64,000 bases of DNA from Sporosarcina luteola (GCF_023715535.1 NZ_JAMBOI010000002.1:310001-374000); one strand, 5' to 3'. Positions 46,849 through 55,673 are shown, counted from the first letter of the stretch. Numbers and translations are program-made. Notes: a model not told the origin generated them from the letters alone.

Positions 46849-48635
46849 ATCCTGAAGTCCACTCCACCCTGTTCCGACATCCAATCATTCCGTTTTTTCG
46901 TTTCCCTGTTTCCCTCTGCTTCAAATTGTTTAAAGGTGACTCCTGACAATCTATAATCTACCGATTCGAGGCCATCTCTCAATTTCAATTGCAAAAGCCC
47001 GCCAATTTCTCGTAATTGAACGTTTTCGTTGAAAACAGTTATTGCGACGATCCGATTTTGAACTTGCATATCGACAACCGTCTTGTCGATCGATTCCAGT
47101 TCCAAGTAAAACAGGATTCGGGCGAAATCCGCATCGATCTTGCCATCCGCCTTCTTTCTCCCATTCCATTGAATCGTTGCATCGACCCGTTTTCCGAGGA
47201 ATTCCAGAGGCAGCTGCATGACAATCTGTTGGTTCACGCCCGTGTCACCGGACTGAATGATGGAGCCATTCATTCTCGCAATTATTGTCTCTGCCGCATC
47301 GCGCAATGCGGGAGATACTGCGCTGTCATGCAACAGCGCCACCAATTGAGGTTTCAACATGTCCATCGTCTTTGCGATATCCTGATTTCCGCTTAGCAGT
47401 CCCGCTTCATAATTGAAACCGAGGGATCTGAAAAGGCTTTGCATGACTTCTTTTATCACCTTGCCATCAATCGCTTGTTCAACTACCGTTTGAGCTCCTT
47501 GCATTAACTCCTTTGCCACTGGCAACGGGGATTGCTCCACCGTACGGTACAATTCCGGAATTCTCGCGCGAGCATCATCAGGCAGTACTAACTTGAAGAT
47601 AGCTGAGGATTCTTCATCCGTGAATGGCATAGATTGGATATGTTCCGCAACTAGACGCATGATTTTGCCGGCTTGTTCACCAGCTTGATAGTTCCTCGTT
47701 TCGACCGATCGATTAAGTTCTATTTCCTCCAGTAAGCCGATCAGCTGCAACTTAGTAGACTGTTGTAGGACAGGGTCGTTTTGAATCAACTCTTTCATTT
47801 GTCCTGCTCCCGCCACCCGCTCCGCCATGTTCGTATCCATTACTGTTTGTAAATTGGCAAGTGTCGTGCTTGGCGGCATGATTCCCGAGCTCTTAAGCAT
47901 TTGCAATACTTGGAACCGCTCCTCACGGGGCATACTTTCGTCCAGCAATTTTAGAACGGCCCCGCTTACTAACGCTTTTTCCGCAGCAGAAAAAGTTATC
48001 CGGCTTGCATCACCAATCGTCGCAAGGATTTTTTCCTTTGATTGCGTTGGTATGTCTTTATCAGTAAGCAACACATTTCGTAAAGCAGTCAAGCCATCGT
48101 GCAAGCCTTCCTTTTTCTCCACCCCTAAAAGTGATTGGAAATCGAACTCATTTAGCGGCAGTTTCAATTCCACCAATTTCCGGATGGAATCAAGAGCGTC
48201 GCTTTGAACCGATGGCGGGACGGTTTTCAATAGATCTGCAGCTTTCAGCAAGATATCCTTGGAAACAGGAAGTCTCTCCTTCAAAAAATGATTCAGTACT
48301 GTAACCATTTCCGGTGATTTGGGAATTTGCATCGAGTCTATCAAGTTGGTTATTTGCTTCGCTTGTCCTTCCGTTGCTTGTAAAGGGCCAGATACGACTT
48401 GAATTTGCAGTTCAGGAGTGACCGATTTCACTTGAAAATAATAGGCGTCGCCCGCCTTCATGGGCACTTCCAGTTTGGCCATCAATTTTTGGCCCCCGAT
48501 TTGCACTTCGGCCATCTGTCCCGGGTAAAGCTGTTTTATGTGCCCGTGGAACATCTGTCCTTCCCGCATGGTCAACGGCAGCTGAGATACAGGGATGGAC
48601 TGGTTGCTCAAGCGGGGAATCGATGGATTGTTCAT
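46845..48635 (-). CDS. ylqG: YlqG-like protein with FliK-like C-terminal region
   Basis: Large protein of unproven function placed between rnhB and ylqH, as ylqG in B. subtilis. 596 residues: N-terminal beta-rich segment (EGQMFHGHIKQLYPGQMAEV), a long helical, hydrophilic middle, and a C-terminal domain (about 465-575) whose MQLPLEFLGKRVDATIQW and following strands resemble the FliK hook-length C-domain. It is coupled to ylqH, an FlhB-C homolog, which repeats the FliK-FlhB partnership. ATG 48635 has AAGGTGA upstream. No signal or membrane helix is visible. Confidence 0.8.
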   Translation of the reverse strand: MNNPSIPRLSNQSIPVSQLPLTMREGQMFHGHIKQLYPGQMAEVQIGGQKLMAKLEVPMKAGDAYYFQVKSVTPELQIQVVSGPLQATEGQAKQITNLIDSMQIPKSPEMVTVLNHFLKERLPVSKDILLKAADLLKTVPPSVQSDALDSIRKLVELKLPLNEFDFQSLLGVEKKEGLHDGLTALRNVLLTDKDIPTQSKEKILATIGDASRITFSAAEKALVSGAVLKLLDESMPREERFQVLQMLKSSGIMPPSTTLANLQTVMDTNMAERVAGAGQMKELIQNDPVLQQSTKLQLIGLLEEIELNRSVETRNYQAGEQAGKIMRLVAEHIQSMPFTDEESSAIFKLVLPDDARARIPELYRTVEQSPLPVAKELMQGAQTVVEQAIDGKVIKEVMQSLFRSLGFNYEAGLLSGNQDIAKTMDMLKPQLVALLHDSAVSPALRDAAETIIARMNGSIIQSGDTGVNQQIVMQLPLEFLGKRVDATIQWNGRKKADGKIDADFARILFYLELESIDKTVVDMQVQNRIVAITVFNENVQLREIGGLLQLKLRDGLESVDYRLSGVTFKQFEAEGNRETKKRNDWMSEQGGVDFRI

Positions 48636-48641
48636 CCCAGG

Positions 48642-49412
48642 TCACCTTCCTTCTAAAATCGATTTGACAGGCTCGAACGTTTTTCTATGGTGGTGGCACG
48701 GTCCGTGGAGATGGAGGGCTTCTACATGATCTGCAGTGCCGTAGCCGACGTTCTTGTTGAAGTTGTACATCGGGAACTCTTCGTGAATACGATTCATCAA
48801 TTGATCCCTCGTCGTCTTTGCGAGGATGGAGGCTGCAGCTATGGCAAGACTTTGAGCATCCCCTTTGATGATGGATTCAGATCTGCAGCCGACTTGAAGC
48901 TTCATGGCATCCGCCAAGACGATTTCCGGACGGGTTTCTAAAGCGCTTACTGCCTTTTCCATAGATTCCCGAGTTGCGGCATAAATGTTCATTTCATCGA
49001 TTCTGTCCGCTGACTGAATATGTACTGAATAGCTGATTGCGACTTCTTTAATAATGGCAGCTAATCGATCTCTTTCTTGAATGGATAGCTTTTTAGAATC
49101 ATTGAGCCCTGTCAGAACGGTTGCTTCTTCGGGCAATATGACTGCCGCACAGACGACAGGTCCTGCCAATGGGCCACGTCCAGCTTCATCTACACCTGCG
49201 ACGAGTGCCCCATCATATGTTTTAAAACTGTTGTCGAAGCTGATTTTTTCTTGCAGCATTTGTTCCAATTGCTGTTTCTTTTCGTAATTGCGATACCATT
49301 TTCGCAGTTCTGTTTTGACGCCTGCGCGATGATCGTCTTCTAATTTATTCATCCACGGTTCTGGATCGGAAGTTTGTTGCAGCATTTCTGCTATTTCTTT
49401 GATTGTTTTCAT
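48642..49412 (-). CDS. rnhB: Ribonuclease HII
   Basis: Removes ribonucleotides from DNA and RNA primers. 256 residues with an N-terminal extension of about 70 residues as in B. subtilis RnhB, catalytic D75-E76 in GVDEAGRGPLAGP, LNDSKKLS, and a second acidic residue in ADAMKLQ. C-terminal YGTADHVEALHLHGPCHHHR is typical. It follows a 251-base gap holding a dispersed repeat. Confidence 0.96.
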   Translation of the reverse strand: MKTIKEIAEMLQQTSDPEPWMNKLEDDHRAGVKTELRKWYRNYEKKQQLEQMLQEKISFDNSFKTYDGALVAGVDEAGRGPLAGPVVCAAVILPEEATVLTGLNDSKKLSIQERDRLAAIIKEVAISYSVHIQSADRIDEMNIYAATRESMEKAVSALETRPEIVLADAMKLQVGCRSESIIKGDAQSLAIAAASILAKTTRDQLMNRIHEEFPMYNFNKNVGYGTADHVEALHLHGPCHHHRKTFEPVKSILEGR

Positions 49413-49467
49413 CTTTTCACCTTCTATTATGTATAAGCTATATAAACGGATTTACGCTACAGGCGGA

Positions 49468-49565
49468 CGCTTTCCGCGGGCACGGCTTCAATCTCCTCGT
49501 CACTTCGTTCCTGCGGGGCTTTCAGCTCGTGCTTTTCCCGCAGGAGTCGCCGCCTTTCACTTCAA
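49468..49565. repeat. Dispersed structured repeat, family 1 copy 2
   Basis: Second copy of the element at 26299-26400, in the rbgA-rnhB gap (49413-49663). Shares CGCTTTCCGCGGGCA, CTCCTCGT, CTGCGGGG, TTCCCGCAGGAGTC and CTTTCACTTCAA. Where copy 1 has GCAT...ATGC this copy has GCAC...GTGC, so pairing is kept. The rest of the gap has no gene; a small hairpin CACGGA/TCCGTG at 49657-49673 overlaps the rbgA stop and may act in termination. Confidence 0.8.
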
Positions 49566-49663
49566 TCCTCGATAAAGCACCAGACAATACATTCTCTTTT
49601 TATATCGGACAGTATTCCTGATTGTGATTGCTATTCAATAAGAAAAGGCCGATTGCCACGGAA

Positions 49664-50542
49664 TTACTCCGTGACTTCATCGACCTGTTTTGATAAATCC
49701 GATGTGAAATCGAAAGTCAGCTTGCCAAGCAGCTCGCTGCGGATGTCTTGGACAATCAGTTCAGCCACTTTGTCATAATCGATTTCGCCGCCTTGTGTAT
49801 ACGCCTTTCTGGACTCCCCGATAACATCAAAGACCTTTTGTATGTCCTCACCTACAGAGGTGATGCCATAACGCTTTTCAAGCCGCTCCGGATAATGCTC
49901 CTCCAGAAAGCGGAGTCCGTAGACTGCCAGGTTTTCCATATTGACAATCGTATCCTTTATTGCACCTGTCAACGCAAGTTTATAGCCTACTGCTTGGTCT
50001 TCAAATTTCGGCCAAAGGATTCCTGGCGTATCAAGCAATTCCAGTTCCTTCTCGAATTTGATCCATTGCTGTGCTTTCGTGACACCCGGTTTGTTGCCTG
50101 TTTTTGCAATATTTTTCTTTGCGAGTCGGTTGATAAGCGTCGACTTCCCGACGTTGGGGATTCCGACAATCATGGCGCGGATCGCCCCTGGTCGAATGCC
50201 CCTCTTTTTCAAGCGTTCAATTTTCGGAGCCAATATTTCCTTTGCTGCCTTTGTTACGGTCTGCAGCCCTTTCCCTTCAAAGGAATTAATTGCGACTGCA
50301 CGCATACCTTCCGATTCGAAGTGTCTGATCCAACGCTCCGTTTCCTTCTCGTCAGCTAGGTCCATCTTATTCAAAATGAGCAGCCTCGGTTTTTGCTGGA
50401 TGACCTCATCAATCATCGGGTTTCTCGATGAAAGGGGCAATCGGGCATCGATCAGCTCGAATACGATGTCGACGAGTTTCAATTGTTCCGTCACTTCACG
50501 TCTAGCTTTGGCCATATGGCCCGGAAACCATTGTATGGTCAT
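49664..50542 (-). CDS. rbgA: Ribosome biogenesis GTPase RbgA (YlqF)
   Basis: Essential GTPase for late 50S assembly in Firmicutes. 292 residues with circularly permuted GTPase motifs: G4 NKMDLAD near 58-64 comes before G1 [14 protein letters not shown] near 127-140 and G3 DTPGILWP. C-terminal helical domain contacts rRNA. ATG 50542 has GAAGGGGATG upstream. Placed between lepB and rnhB. Confidence 0.97.
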   Translation of the reverse strand: MTIQWFPGHMAKARREVTEQLKLVDIVFELIDARLPLSSRNPMIDEVIQQKPRLLILNKMDLADEKETERWIRHFESEGMRAVAINSFEGKGLQTVTKAAKEILAPKIERLKKRGIRPGAIRAMIVGIPNVGKSTLINRLAKKNIAKTGNKPGVTKAQQWIKFEKELELLDTPGILWPKFEDQAVGYKLALTGAIKDTIVNMENLAVYGLRFLEEHYPERLEKRYGITSVGEDIQKVFDVIGESRKAYTQGGEIDYDKVAELIVQDIRSELLGKLTFDFTSDLSKQVDEVTE

Positions 50543-50559
50543 TGTTTCATCCCCTTCCT

Positions 50560-51117
50560 TCAGTCCACCTTGCCGAAATCACTGATCGGCCAGAATATGA
50601 ATTTTGTGCTTCCTATGATTTCATCGATCGGCACTGCTCCGATATGTCTGGAATCTTTACTTTTGCGGCGGTTGTCACCCATAACGAAGACATGGCCATC
50701 AGGGACCGTCTGCATTCCAATTTTCTCTTCCAGCGTGAAATCTTCGGTCAACGTTCCTTCGGTAATTTCGTCTTTATATTGATCAAGATATGCTTCCTCG
50801 TATGGTTGATCGTTAATGTATAGAACATCGTCCTTATATTCCACTTTATCTCCCGGGAGACCGATGACTCTCTTGATATAATCCTTCTTTTCTGGCGCAT
50901 GGAAGACGACGATATCAAAACGTTCTGGTTTTCCGAGTGTGTAACCGATTTTATTGACAATCATTTTATCGCCGTGTTCAAGTGTGGGCATCATTGAAAT
51001 GCCATCTACAACAATCGGTGTGAATAAAAATATACGAATGATTGCTGCCAGTCCAAACGCAATTAAAAGCGCTTTGATCCATTCCCAAGTTTCATTTTTC
51101 TTCTTCTCTTCTTTCAT
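50560..51117 (-). CDS. lepB: Type I signal peptidase
   Basis: Removes signal peptides from Sec- and Tat-exported proteins. 185 residues starting [15 protein letters not shown], an N-terminal membrane anchor at about 13-35, catalytic Ser41 in DGISMMPTL and general base Lys82 in [11 protein letters not shown], plus box E in [15 protein letters not shown]. The start is ATG 51117 behind GGGAGG; an open frame continues upstream but crosses the rplS terminator and is not used. B. subtilis lacks a signal peptidase gene at this position, though several Bacillales have one. Confidence 0.96.
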   Translation of the reverse strand: MKEEKKKNETWEWIKALLIAFGLAAIIRIFLFTPIVVDGISMMPTLEHGDKMIVNKIGYTLGKPERFDIVVFHAPEKKDYIKRVIGLPGDKVEYKDDVLYINDQPYEEAYLDQYKDEITEGTLTEDFTLEEKIGMQTVPDGHVFVMGDNRRKSKDSRHIGAVPIDEIIGSTKFIFWPISDFGKVD

Positions 51118-51147
51118 CACAAAACCTCCCGCCAAGTCACTATCCTT

Positions 51148-51176
51148 ATTGTACAGTCTATTCATTTTTGAGGCAA
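51148..51176 (-). promoter_or_regulatory. Candidate promoter of lepB
   Basis: -35 TTGCCT (51171-51176), 17-base spacer, -10 TACAAT (51148-51153). The -35 overlaps the T-run of the rplS terminator, so lepB-rbgA-rnhB can start independently. Confidence 0.65.
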
Positions 51177-51206
51177 AAAGAAAGGAGACCAACTCTTTGG
51201 TCTCCT
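51171..51206 (-). terminator. Intrinsic terminator after rplS
   Basis: Perfect 10-bp stem AGGAGACCAA with TTGGTCTCCT, four-base loop, then TTTCTTTTT on the minus strand. Confidence 0.93.
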
Positions 51207-51216
51207 CATGAATAGG

Positions 51217-51245
51217 AAACAGCGGAGATGCAATCCCCGCTGTTT
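51217..51245 (-). other. Hairpin directly after rplS stop
   Basis: AAACAGCGG pairs with CCGCTGTTT, with extra GA/TC pairing inside the loop. It starts five bases after the stop codon and precedes the terminator; it may protect the 3' end of the rplS message. Confidence 0.7.
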
Positions 51246-51250
51246 GAATT

Positions 51251-51595
51251 TTATCGAATTTCTTTGATACGTGCAGCTTTTCCGCGTAGGTTGCGAAGGT
51301 AGTACAATTTCGCACGACGTACTTTACCGCGACGAGTAACTTCAAGTTTAGCGATTTTCGGTGTGTGTACAGGGAATGTACGTTCAACACCTACACCGTT
51401 GGAGATTTTACGGACTGTGAAAGTTTCACTGATTCCGCCTCCACGACGCTTGATGACAACTCCTTCGAAGAGCTGGATACGCTCGCGCGTGCCCTCAACG
51501 ATTTTCACGTGCAAGCGGACAGTGTCCCCAGGACGGAAATCAGGATGGTCTGAACGAAGTTGGTCTTTTGTTACTTCTGCAATAATGTTTTGCAT
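51251..51595 (-). CDS. rplS: 50S ribosomal protein L19
   Basis: Large-subunit protein at the subunit interface. 114 residues, family length; [32 protein letters not shown] and [15 protein letters not shown] are diagnostic. ATG 51595 has AAGGAGAG. It has its own promoter and a structured leader and is closed by a terminator, so it is a single-gene unit. Confidence 0.98.
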   Translation of the reverse strand: MQNIIAEVTKDQLRSDHPDFRPGDTVRLHVKIVEGTRERIQLFEGVVIKRRGGGISETFTVRKISNGVGVERTFPVHTPKIAKLEVTRRGKVRRAKLYYLRNLRGKAARIKEIR

Positions 51596-51683
51596 GTTTT
51601 TCTCTCCTTATCCACAGATGCTCTTGCATTTGTTGCGTTTGCAGCGGAACACCAGTCAGTATGTACTCCCCATAGAAGTACAT
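51596..51683 (-). ncRNA. Candidate L19 leader RNA
   Basis: The leader between the rplS promoter and start is about 85 bases and opens with a perfect 7-bp stem ATGTACT/AGTACAT (51661-51683) followed by partly complementary GC-rich segments. An L19 leader family is known from Firmicutes and is thought to mediate autoregulation. I cannot run the covariance model, so membership is inferred from position and visible pairing. Confidence 0.5.
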
Positions 51684-51688
51684 AGTAG

Positions 51689-51717
51689 ATATTATCATAA
51701 AAGGCCGCTGCGTGCAA
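51689..51717 (-). promoter_or_regulatory. Promoter of rplS
   Basis: -35 TTGCAC (51712-51717), 17-base spacer ending TGA, -10 TAATAT (51689-51694). The extended -10 is identical to that of rpsP. Confidence 0.8.
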
Positions 51718-51723
51718 GACGCA

Positions 51724-52467
51724 TCATTTATTTTCTTCTTTTAAAAGTCTTTCCAGATACTTCTGTTGATGTTCTGTTAGTGGAGCGTCTTCCAGTAGGT
51801 CTCTTCTGCGTTCGAATGTGCGTCTTAGTGATTGTTCTTGGCGCCATTTGTCGATTTCGCCGTGGTTTCCTGATAATAGGACGTCAGGGACTTTCATGCC
51901 ATTGAAATCGGCAGGTCTTGTGTATTGAGGATGCTCGAGGAGTCCTGTCGAGAATGAATCGTGGACAGGGGAATCTGTATTGCCCAAAACATTCGGCAAG
52001 AGTCTGACGACGCTGTCGATGATTGCCATGGATGCAATCTCCCCGCCTGTCAGAACGAAGTCGCCGAGGGATATCTCATCTGTAACGAGATGTTCTCGAA
52101 TGCGTTCGTCATAGCCTTCGTAATGCCCGCAGAGGAAGACTAGATGTTCTTCCTTGGAAAGCTCCTCGGCCTTTTTCTGATTGAATCTGGCCCCTTGTGG
52201 GCACATGAGGATAACTCGCGGTTTCTTCGACGTATCGAGGGCGAGTGATTCGACCGCCGCAAAGAGCGGTTCGGGCTTCAACACCATCCCTGCGCCACCG
52301 CCATATGGATAGTCGTCCACTTTATGATGCTTATTTCCGGAGAAGTCCCTGAAATCCGTTACTTTGAAAGAAACGGCTTCGTTCTCCTGTGCCTTCTTCA
52401 TGATGGAGGAGTGGAGAACTCCTTCGAACATTTCGGGAAATAACGAGAGAACATCTATTTTCATCAT
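51724..52467 (-). CDS. trmD: tRNA (guanine-N1)-methyltransferase TrmD
   Basis: Methylates G37 of tRNAs reading CNN codons, preventing frameshifts. 247 residues of the SPOUT fold: [31 protein letters not shown], and the knotted cofactor site around [18 protein letters not shown]. Its start overlaps the rimM stop. GGAAGGT is eight bases before ATG 52467. Confidence 0.98.
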   Translation of the reverse strand: MMKIDVLSLFPEMFEGVLHSSIMKKAQENEAVSFKVTDFRDFSGNKHHKVDDYPYGGGAGMVLKPEPLFAAVESLALDTSKKPRVILMCPQGARFNQKKAEELSKEEHLVFLCGHYEGYDERIREHLVTDEISLGDFVLTGGEIASMAIIDSVVRLLPNVLGNTDSPVHDSFSTGLLEHPQYTRPADFNGMKVPDVLLSGNHGEIDKWRQEQSLRRTFERRRDLLEDAPLTEHQQKYLERLLKEENK

Positions 52468-52979
52468 GACAGTAGACCTTCCATCGGCTCGATAATAATT
52501 TGTTTCTTCTCAATATCAATTTCTTTGACGACATCTTCGATATAAGGGATGTAATGCGGTTTTCCAGTCTTCGGTGTGACGGTCCATACATCATTGGCGC
52601 CTGTCGCCAGTATATCCGTCACTTCACCGAGCTCTTCTCCCACATCCGTATAAACAGTGCATCCGATGATTTCATGGTAGTAAAACTCCCCTTCTTCAAG
52701 ATCACCAAGTTGCTTTTCGGACACTTTCAATAAACCGTCCCGATATTTCTCAACATCATTGATATTTATATGGCCTTCAAAAGTGAGGAGGTCGAAGTTC
52801 TTATGGCGGCGGTGGCTTGCTACAATCAATTTAATCGGTTTTTTTTCATTCGGCATGAATAAAGAAAGTTCATTTCCAACTGCATATCTTTCATCCGGGA
52901 AATCAGTACGCGAGATGACTCGCACTTCCCCTTGTATTCCATGTGTGTTGACAATTTTACCAACGTTGAACCATTGCAT
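52464..52979 (-). CDS. rimM: 16S rRNA processing protein RimM
   Basis: 30S assembly factor that binds S19. 171 residues: N-terminal RimM domain ([20 protein letters not shown]) and C-terminal PRC-barrel ([18 protein letters not shown]). Start ATG 52979 has AAGGTG; the frame is open further upstream but that part crosses a terminator hairpin and lacks similarity. It is followed by trmD with overlapping codons. Confidence 0.96.
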   Translation of the reverse strand: MQWFNVGKIVNTHGIQGEVRVISRTDFPDERYAVGNELSLFMPNEKKPIKLIVASHRRHKNFDLLTFEGHININDVEKYRDGLLKVSEKQLGDLEEGEFYYHEIIGCTVYTDVGEELGEVTDILATGANDVWTVTPKTGKPHYIPYIEDVVKEIDIEKKQIIIEPMEGLLS

Positions 52980-53036
52980 ACAATACACCTTCCTTTTCAT
53001 TAGGAACATGGATGCATTCCTTAAGCTTAAGTAGAC

Positions 53037-53070
53037 AAAAAAGGAAGGAACATGAGCTCCCTCCTTTTTT
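53037..53070 (-). terminator. Terminator-like hairpin between ylqC and rimM
   Basis: Fifteen consecutive pairs (two or three G-U) around a four-base loop; the 3' arm ends with TTTTTT on the minus strand. It lies inside the rpsP-trmD operon at the place where B. subtilis has ylqD. No clear promoter follows it, so it may act as an attenuator. Confidence 0.75.
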
Positions 53071-53135
53071 GTGTTGGTTTCTCGGGGACGGCATGAGCCT
53101 ATCCGCGTAAACCTGTTGTCCAAGACTGATTTCCA

Positions 53136-53375
53136 TCATTCGATGATATCAAGGTAAACTTTCTTACCGTGGCGACTTCCTGCTGCTGAATAAACAATAG
53201 TTCGTATCGCCTTGGCGACACGCCCCTGCTTTCCGATCACTTTCCCCATATCCTCGGGATTAACGGAAAGTTTGTAAGTGACACGATGATGTTGCTCATC
53301 TTTGTCGACCTGAACATCTCCGGGATGATCGACCAAAGGTTTGACAATCGTTTCAATCAGCTGCTTCATGTCCAC
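53136..53375 (-). CDS. khpA: KH-domain RNA-binding protein (YlqC/KhpA type)
   Basis: Small RNA-binding protein that in related Firmicutes pairs with KhpB. 79 residues: a single type-II KH domain with the GxxG loop in GKVIGKQGRVAKAIR. Nine bases after rpsP. The known role in cell elongation or sRNA binding is from streptococci and others, not shown here. Confidence 0.93.
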   Translation of the reverse strand: MDMKQLIETIVKPLVDHPGDVQVDKDEQHHRVTYKLSVNPEDMGKVIGKQGRVAKAIRTIVYSAAGSRHGKKVYLDIIE

Positions 53376-53384
53376 CCCTCCTGA

Positions 53385-53681
<297 letters not shown>

Positions 53682-53695
53682 TCACACAAGATAGT

Positions 53696-53724
53696 ATATT
53701 ATCAAGGTTTTTCATGTTTGTAAA
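53696..53724 (-). promoter_or_regulatory. Promoter of rpsP operon
   Basis: -35 TTTACA (53719-53724), 17-base spacer ending TGA, -10 TAATAT (53696-53701). Confidence 0.82.
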
Positions 53725-53742
53725 GTGTTTTTTCTTAACACC

Positions 53743-53767
53743 TTAAAATTACGCTGAAGTTCAGCGT
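53743..53767 (-). terminator. Short terminator-like hairpin after ffh
   Basis: ACGCTGA/TCAGCGT with a three-base loop followed by AATTTTAA, directly after the ffh stop. The T-run is short, so termination may be partial. Confidence 0.5.
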
Positions 53768-53769
53768 TT

Positions 53770-55125
53770 TCACCTGAATAAAGAGTCAAATCCAGGCATT
53801 TTCATCTTCTTTTTACCCTTTTGCTGCATGTTGGTCATCTGCTTGACCATCTTCTTCATATCTTCAAATTGCTTTAATAGACGGTTCACTTCCTGAATTG
53901 AAGTACCTGAACCTTTCGCAATCCTCTTACGCCTGCTAGCATTGATGATTTCAGGTGTCGTGCGTTCTGCCGTTGTCATCGATTGGATGACCGCTTCAAC
54001 GCGACCCATTTGGCTTTCATCTACTTGGGCGTTTTCAAGCCCTTTAATTTTATTCATTCCAGGCATCATTTTCAAAATCTCGTCCAAAGGACCCATCTTC
54101 TTCACTTGCTGGAGCTGATCCAAAAAGTCGTCGAGCGTGAAAGTTTGCGTGCGGAATTTTTGTTCAAGCTCTTTCGCCTTCTCTTCATCGACATTCTCCT
54201 GCGCCTTTTCAATAAGTGACATAACGTCGCCCATCCCTAATATACGAGAGGCCATCCGCTCAGGATGGAAAGGTTCCAAGGCGTCCATCTTTTCACCCAT
54301 TCCGACGAATTTAATCGGTTTCTGGGTAACGGATCGGATCGATAATGCAGCACCTCCGCGTGTATCACCGTCCAACTTCGTTAGGACGACTCCTGTAATG
54401 CCGATTGCTTCGTCAAACGACTTCGCTACATTGACAGCGTCTTGCCCGGTCATCGCATCGACAACGAGGAACACTTCATCCGGTTTGCTTAATTCCCGGA
54501 TGTCCTTCAATTCCTGCATTAGATTTTCATCGACATGCAAACGTCCCGCCGTATCGATGATTACGACGTCGTGGTGTTCCTTTTCTGCTTCTGCAATCGC
54601 TTGGCGTGCAATTTCAACCGGCGAGACATCCGTGCCCAACGAGAAGACCGGCATCGTCAATTGTTTTCCGAGTGTCTCCAATTGCTGGATCGCTGCTGGA
54701 CGATAAACATCCGCCGCCACAAGAAGGGGCTTCTTATTATGGCGTTTACGAAGTACTGTCGCGAGCTTGCCCGTCGTTGTCGTTTTTCCCGCCCCTTGCA
54801 AGCCGACCATCATGATGACTGTCGGTGATTTCCTTGCGAATTGGATTGGATTCTGCTCTCCGCCCATCAAGTTCGTCAATTCGTCCTTAACGATTTTCAC
54901 GACCTGTTGGCCGGGTGTCAAGCTCTTCATGACGTCCTGGCCAACAGCCCGCTCACTGACAGTCTTGACGAATTCTTTTACGACTTTCAAATTGACGTCG
55001 GCTTCGATAAGCGCAAATCGGACTTCGCGCATCATTTCCTTAACGTCGGCTTCACTGATCTTTCCTTTGCCCTTTATTTTCTGAAGCGTCCCTTGCAGGC
55101 GCTGGGCCAAACCTTCAAATGCCAT
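53770..55125 (-). CDS. ffh: Signal recognition particle GTPase Ffh
   Basis: Binds signal peptides and 4.5S/scRNA and delivers ribosomes to FtsY. 451 residues: N domain, G domain with P-loop GLQGAGKTTTTGKLA near 105-119, DTAGRLHVDE, TKLDGDTRGG, and a methionine-rich M domain from about 300 to the end (MGPLDEILKMMPGMNKI; GKKKMKMPGFDSLFR). It follows ylxM by 12 bases. Confidence 0.98.
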   Translation of the reverse strand: MAFEGLAQRLQGTLQKIKGKGKISEADVKEMMREVRFALIEADVNLKVVKEFVKTVSERAVGQDVMKSLTPGQQVVKIVKDELTNLMGGEQNPIQFARKSPTVIMMVGLQGAGKTTTTGKLATVLRKRHNKKPLLVAADVYRPAAIQQLETLGKQLTMPVFSLGTDVSPVEIARQAIAEAEKEHHDVVIIDTAGRLHVDENLMQELKDIRELSKPDEVFLVVDAMTGQDAVNVAKSFDEAIGITGVVLTKLDGDTRGGAALSIRSVTQKPIKFVGMGEKMDALEPFHPERMASRILGMGDVMSLIEKAQENVDEEKAKELEQKFRTQTFTLDDFLDQLQQVKKMGPLDEILKMMPGMNKIKGLENAQVDESQMGRVEAVIQSMTTAERTTPEIINASRRKRIAKGSGTSIQEVNRLLKQFEDMKKMVKQMTNMQQKGKKKMKMPGFDSLFR

Positions 55126-55137
55126 GCATAGAACCCC

Positions 55138-55470
55138 CTATTCATGATCTTTCAATGCGTTCAACAGCATCCGTACTTCCTTGGATGCTTCATCATTTCC
55201 GAGAACAAGCTGTTCAAGCTTCTCGATAATCTCCATCCGGTTCCGGAATTTGGAGAAAAGCTTCAATTTTTCTTCGTAGTCTTCCAGCATAGCTTCTGTT
55301 CTTCGGACATTGTCGTAGACAGCTTGTCTCGAAACTCCGTATTCGTCGGCAATTTCACCGAGGGACAGGTCGTCGAGGTAATAGAGCTGCATGTAAATCC
55401 GTTGTTTTTCGGTCAACAGTGTCTGATAGAAATCATAGAGGAAGTTGACGCGTGTCGTTTTTTCAAGCAT
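55138..55470 (-). CDS. ylxM: YlxM-family helix-turn-helix SRP accessory protein
   Basis: Small protein linked to SRP; in streptococci YlxM binds SRP components. 110 residues: an N-terminal sigma-70-region-4-like helix-turn-helix ([20 protein letters not shown]) and a C-terminal helix. ATG 55470 follows GAGGGGG. It is the first gene after a TTGACA promoter that carries a palindromic operator-like site. Confidence 0.95.
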   Translation of the reverse strand: MLEKTTRVNFLYDFYQTLLTEKQRIYMQLYYLDDLSLGEIADEYGVSRQAVYDNVRRTEAMLEDYEEKLKLFSKFRNRMEIIEKLEQLVLGNDEASKEVRMLLNALKDHE

Positions 55471-55491
55471 AGCGCTTCGCCCCCTCTGCTA

Positions 55492-55520
55492 ATCTTAGTA
55501 TGCCGGAATTGAACTGTCAA
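55492..55520 (-). promoter_or_regulatory. Promoter of ylxM-ffh
   Basis: Consensus -35 TTGACA (55515-55520), 17-base spacer, -10 TAAGAT (55492-55497), about 15-20 bases before the ylxM start. Confidence 0.82.
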
Positions 55521-55534
55521 GTAAATTTACTTGA
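55517..55534. promoter_or_regulatory. Perfect 18-bp palindrome over the ylxM -35 box
   Basis: TCAAGTAAATTTACTTGA reads the same on both strands and overlaps four bases of the -35 hexamer. This is the layout of a repressor operator for a dimeric regulator. I do not recognise the cognate protein. Confidence 0.65.
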
Positions 55535-55548
55535 TGCACAAGGATGCG

Positions 55549-55650
55549 GAGGAAGGCGTTTAACTGCGACAGGCACTGGAGGTCAGGAGATAAAGGCGCT
55601 TTTTGCCTTTATCCTCATGACCGAAGTGACCCGAGCAGTTGCCTTCCAAA
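55549..55650. repeat. Dispersed hairpin repeat, family 2 copy 1
   Basis: About 100 bases in the ftsY-ylxM gap. Arms GGAAGGC/GCCTTCC (55551-55557 with 55641-55647) and AACTGC/GCAGTT (55562-55567 with 55635-55640) enclose GGTCA/TGACC and an apical GATAAAGGC/GCCTTTATC. Shares GGCGTTTA, CTGCGACAGGCA and ATGACC with copy 2 at 61458-61560. Confidence 0.8.
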
Positions 55651-55673
55651 GCTCGACTGTAGAGAAGGAGAAA

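Noticed and set aside
51118..51390. N-terminal extension of signal peptidase
   Set aside because: The open frame crosses the rplS terminator and lepB promoter; a clear GGGAGG site precedes ATG 51117.
53019..53030. CTTAAGCTTAAG palindrome before rimM as an operator
   Set aside because: A/T-rich 12-base palindrome with no promoter near it; likely chance.
52980..53123. N-terminal extension of RimM
   Set aside because: The extension overlaps the ylqC-rimM hairpin and has no similarity; AAGGTG precedes ATG 52979.
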